64,000 nt of DNA. It comes from Sphingobacteriaceae bacterium. Its GTDB lineage: Bacteria; Bacteroidota; Bacteroidia; Sphingobacteriales; Sphingobacteriaceae. Below the pieces are notes generated by a model. That model saw only the letters and a list, made by a program, of their open reading frames with translations, searched no databases and had not been told where the DNA came from. Numbering within the stretch: the stretch's first letter is position 1; every line of letters begins with the position of its first letter. The translations under genes were made by a program, and so were the position numbers. The stretch is taken from positions 62,001 to 126,000 of the forward strand of contig JAHEGO010000068.1 in assembly GCA_024645045.1 (NCBI GenBank), given 5' to 3'. Positions 62,488 through 64,000 of this stretch are shown here, piece after piece.

Positions 62488-63594
62488 TTATTTTAAACAA
62501 TTTGCCAATGCAATGGCTAATGCATTTCCGCGTAAGTCTTTAGCTACAATAGTTCCAGTGTTATCTATTAACAAATTTTGAGGAATTGCTGTAATGCCAT
62601 ATAGCTTTGCAGCAGGCTCATCAAAACCCTTCAATGAAGAAACATGAATCCAATTTAAATGGTCTTTTAAAACTGCTTCTTTCCAATCTTTAGCATTATC
62701 GTCTAGCGAAACGCTCACAATTTCTAATCCTTTTGAATGGTAACTTTCATATGCTTTAACAACGAAAGGATTTTCTGCTCTACATGGTCCGCACCAAGAT
62801 GCCCAGAAGTCTAATAAAATGTATTTGCTTTTTACATTAGCAAGTTGAAATTCTTTTTGGTGAATATCTGTACTTTTAAAGTCAATGTATTTTTGACCAA
62901 CCGCTGTTTTTTTAGCTTTATCTAATTTTTCTGAAATATTTTTACCCAAAGGGCTTAATAATAATTTAGCATCTAAACCAGACACCAATGGCTCTATAAC
63001 AGTTGGTTCTATTACTCCTCCTGCTAATTCATCGACAGCTAATAAACTCGCAAATGCTTTAGGATTATTTTTTATAAACGAACGGCTAATGCTATCAAAT
63101 ACTTTTCCTTCTATTTCCCATTCTGCATCAATGGCATTCATTTTTAATGTGTCCTTCACATCCGCAGCCTGATAATATGATTTTTGTAAAGTTTTAAATC
63201 TTGCTTCAATTGGACTTAATTGCTTTTTTAAGTCTAAATAGTATGCTTGTTCTTCAGCTCCTTCCACTTTTGCAAGTGAAATACTGTCTTCCGTTCCAGT
63301 TATTTGATAATCTGCATTTTCTAATACAAATGTAAGTCTTTGGTTTTCCGCTTCGTTTTTTTGCGTATATAAAAAAAATTGTGCTGGTGCATTTAATTTG
63401 CCTTTGAAATTAAATTTACCATTTACAATAATTGCAGAGTCTAGTCGAGGTTCTTCTGTTTGATAGCTTTTTAGATAAACTACTGTAGAGTCTTTAGCAA
63501 CAAGGCTTCCATCAATTTCATAGCTGCTCTTCTGGCCAAATTTTCCGCAAGCTGTTAATGAAATTACAGCCATGATAAATAATATTTTTTTCAT
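62488..63594 (-). CDS. TlpA-family thiol-disulfide lipoprotein with DUF4369 domain
   Basis: This 368-residue protein has a lipoprotein signal (MKKILFIMAVISLTACGKFG; cysteine in LTAC). A DUF4369-type N-terminal domain (YEIDGSLVAKDSTVVYLKSY) is followed by a helical linker, and then a thioredoxin-like domain with active-site WASWCGPCRAENPF and the cis-proline at YGITAIPQNLL. It probably reduces or exchanges disulfides in the periplasm, anchored to a membrane. The start ATG at 63594 places the signal correctly; the frame remains open to 63630, inside the upstream arginase-like gene. It begins 2 bases after that gene's stop. Confidence 0.93.
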   Translation of the reverse strand: MKKILFIMAVISLTACGKFGQKSSYEIDGSLVAKDSTVVYLKSYQTEEPRLDSAIIVNGKFNFKGKLNAPAQFFLYTQKNEAENQRLTFVLENADYQITGTEDSISLAKVEGAEEQAYYLDLKKQLSPIEARFKTLQKSYYQAADVKDTLKMNAIDAEWEIEGKVFDSISRSFIKNNPKAFASLLAVDELAGGVIEPTVIEPLVSGLDAKLLLSPLGKNISEKLDKAKKTAVGQKYIDFKSTDIHQKEFQLANVKSKYILLDFWASWCGPCRAENPFVVKAYESYHSKGLEIVSVSLDDNAKDWKEAVLKDHLNWIHVSSLKGFDEPAAKLYGITAIPQNLLIDNTGTIVAKDLRGNALAIALANCLK

Positions 63595-63596
63595 TT

Positions 63597-64000
63597 TTAT
63601 AGAATTAGTTTTTGATAATTTTTCCACCATCTATTTGGCACTTCACCATTACTTGCTTGAACATAGTCTTCATACGAACAAGGAACTAAAAGAAACCTTT
63701 CGTTTTTAGAAATCATGTTTGGATAAGGAATTTGCATCCACCATCGATCTGTTTTTTTACTTTTCAAAAATATTACTTCATGTTGTACATCTTGAAAAGT
63801 TGCACGGTATTTAATGTAATCACTTTTATTGCTACTTGGAAAATCATCTTTTCTAGCGTAGAAACCTTCAATGAAACACCAAATCATTTGTGCAATTAAT
63901 TCTGCAGTTTGATTTCGGTGATCATATTTCGGATTGAATTCGTAAAAACCTATGGAAGAACATTTATCGCTCATGCCTGCATAACGCATCATTTGACACA
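63597..64000 (-). CDS. Arginase/formiminoglutamase-family protein, C-terminal part (runs off window)
   Basis: The frame is open to the window edge, giving about 134 residues. It reads CQMMRYAGMSDKCSSIGFYE from the edge, then NQTAELIAQMIWCFIEGFYA, and ends PNRWWKNYQKLIL. This is the C-terminal region of the arginase-family proteins of Bacteroidota that I recall, with the metal-binding part outside the window. The paralogous hutG at 47.2 kb does not share this tail. An enzyme assignment (arginase, agmatinase or formimidoylglutamase) cannot be made from the part seen. It is upstream of, and probably co-transcribed with, the TlpA-type gene. Confidence 0.7.
   Translation of the reverse strand, partial: CQMMRYAGMSDKCSSIGFYEFNPKYDHRNQTAELIAQMIWCFIEGFYARKDDFPSSNKSDYIKYRATFQDVQHEVIFLKSKKTDRWWMQIPYPNMISKNERFLLVPCSYEDYVQASNGEVPNRWWKNYQKLIL

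Noticed and set aside
1-64000. CRISPR arrays, tRNA or rRNA genes, insertion sequences, prophage or defence islands
   Set aside because: None seen. The window reads as conserved housekeeping genes with short gaps; no gap between genes exceeds 300 bases and no gene is obviously foreign.
63597-64000. A complete 131-residue small protein starting at the ATG at 63992
   Set aside because: The frame continues past that ATG to the window edge and the sequence is the C-terminus of a larger arginase-family protein.

Overview
This 64 kb window looks like ordinary chromosomal DNA of a low-GC member of the Bacteroidota, most likely of the Chitinophagales/Sphingobacteriia type. The evidence is a set of lineage markers: an LpxC-FabZ fusion, the PorX regulator of type IX secretion, an IPExxxVDY-family protein next to acpP, SecA with Bacteroidota-type insertions, a carboxypeptidase-regulatory-like TonB receptor, a DUF4920 lipoprotein, and many promoters of the Bacteroidota form TTTG-N19/20-TAnnTTTG. 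The lineage below phylum is inference. I see no rRNA, tRNA, CRISPR array, insertion sequence, prophage or obvious horizontally acquired island.

Layout. 1-11 kb (all minus strand): a partial tex, pdhB, an SF1 helicase-nuclease, class II ribonucleotide reductase nrdJ, pyruvate kinase and an IPExxxVDY protein. 11-17 kb (plus): acpP-fabF-rnc-plsC-DMT transporter, then yicC-gmk-nadD. 17-24.9 kb: a minus cluster (glucosaminidase, O-methyltransferase, M16 peptidase), hpt, carB, the pnuC/nadR-like NAD-salvage pair and dapF. 25-34.6 kb: HtrA protease, an NlpC/P60 peptidase, pdhA-pdhC, an M20 amidohydrolase, a SPOR protein and secA. 34.8-39.2 kb: purD, an uncatalogued 50-residue membrane protein, ridA, then a TPP riboswitch controlling a TonB-dependent receptor. 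39.2-47.2 kb: porX, an HD phosphohydrolase, then lpxD, lpxC/fabZ, lpxA, an ABC ATPase, efp and 5-formyl-THF cyclo-ligase. 47.2-54.7 kb (minus): hutG, hutI, xth, a cyclophilin, a small conserved protein and mfd. 54.8-64 kb: DUF47-PiT phosphate uptake with a Pho-box-like promoter, a beta-barrel protein, radA, a DUF4920 lipoprotein, a methyltransferase, a SirB1-like protein, aminopeptidase P, a TlpA-type lipoprotein and a partial arginase-family gene.

The genes form several working groups. These are envelope lipid synthesis (acpP, fabF, plsC, lpxD, lpxC/fabZ, lpxA), central carbon flow (pyk, pdhA, pdhB, pdhC), nucleotide supply (nrdJ, carB, purD, gmk, hpt), cofactor uptake and salvage (pnuC, nadR-like, nadD, the TPP-controlled receptor), DNA repair (helicase-nuclease, xth, mfd, radA) and envelope protein export and quality control (secA, htrA, cyclophilin, TlpA, porX).

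The most interesting signals are regulatory. Upstream of the phosphate transporter operon are paired TTAACA repeats at 11-base spacing, abutting a -7 element. Upstream of the nrdJ promoter is a long inverted repeat whose outer arms are DnaA-box-like. The TPP riboswitch has a loop that could pair back to its aptamer. lpxD has a promoter that predicts a leaderless mRNA. I did not find a convincing wholly new multi-gene system.
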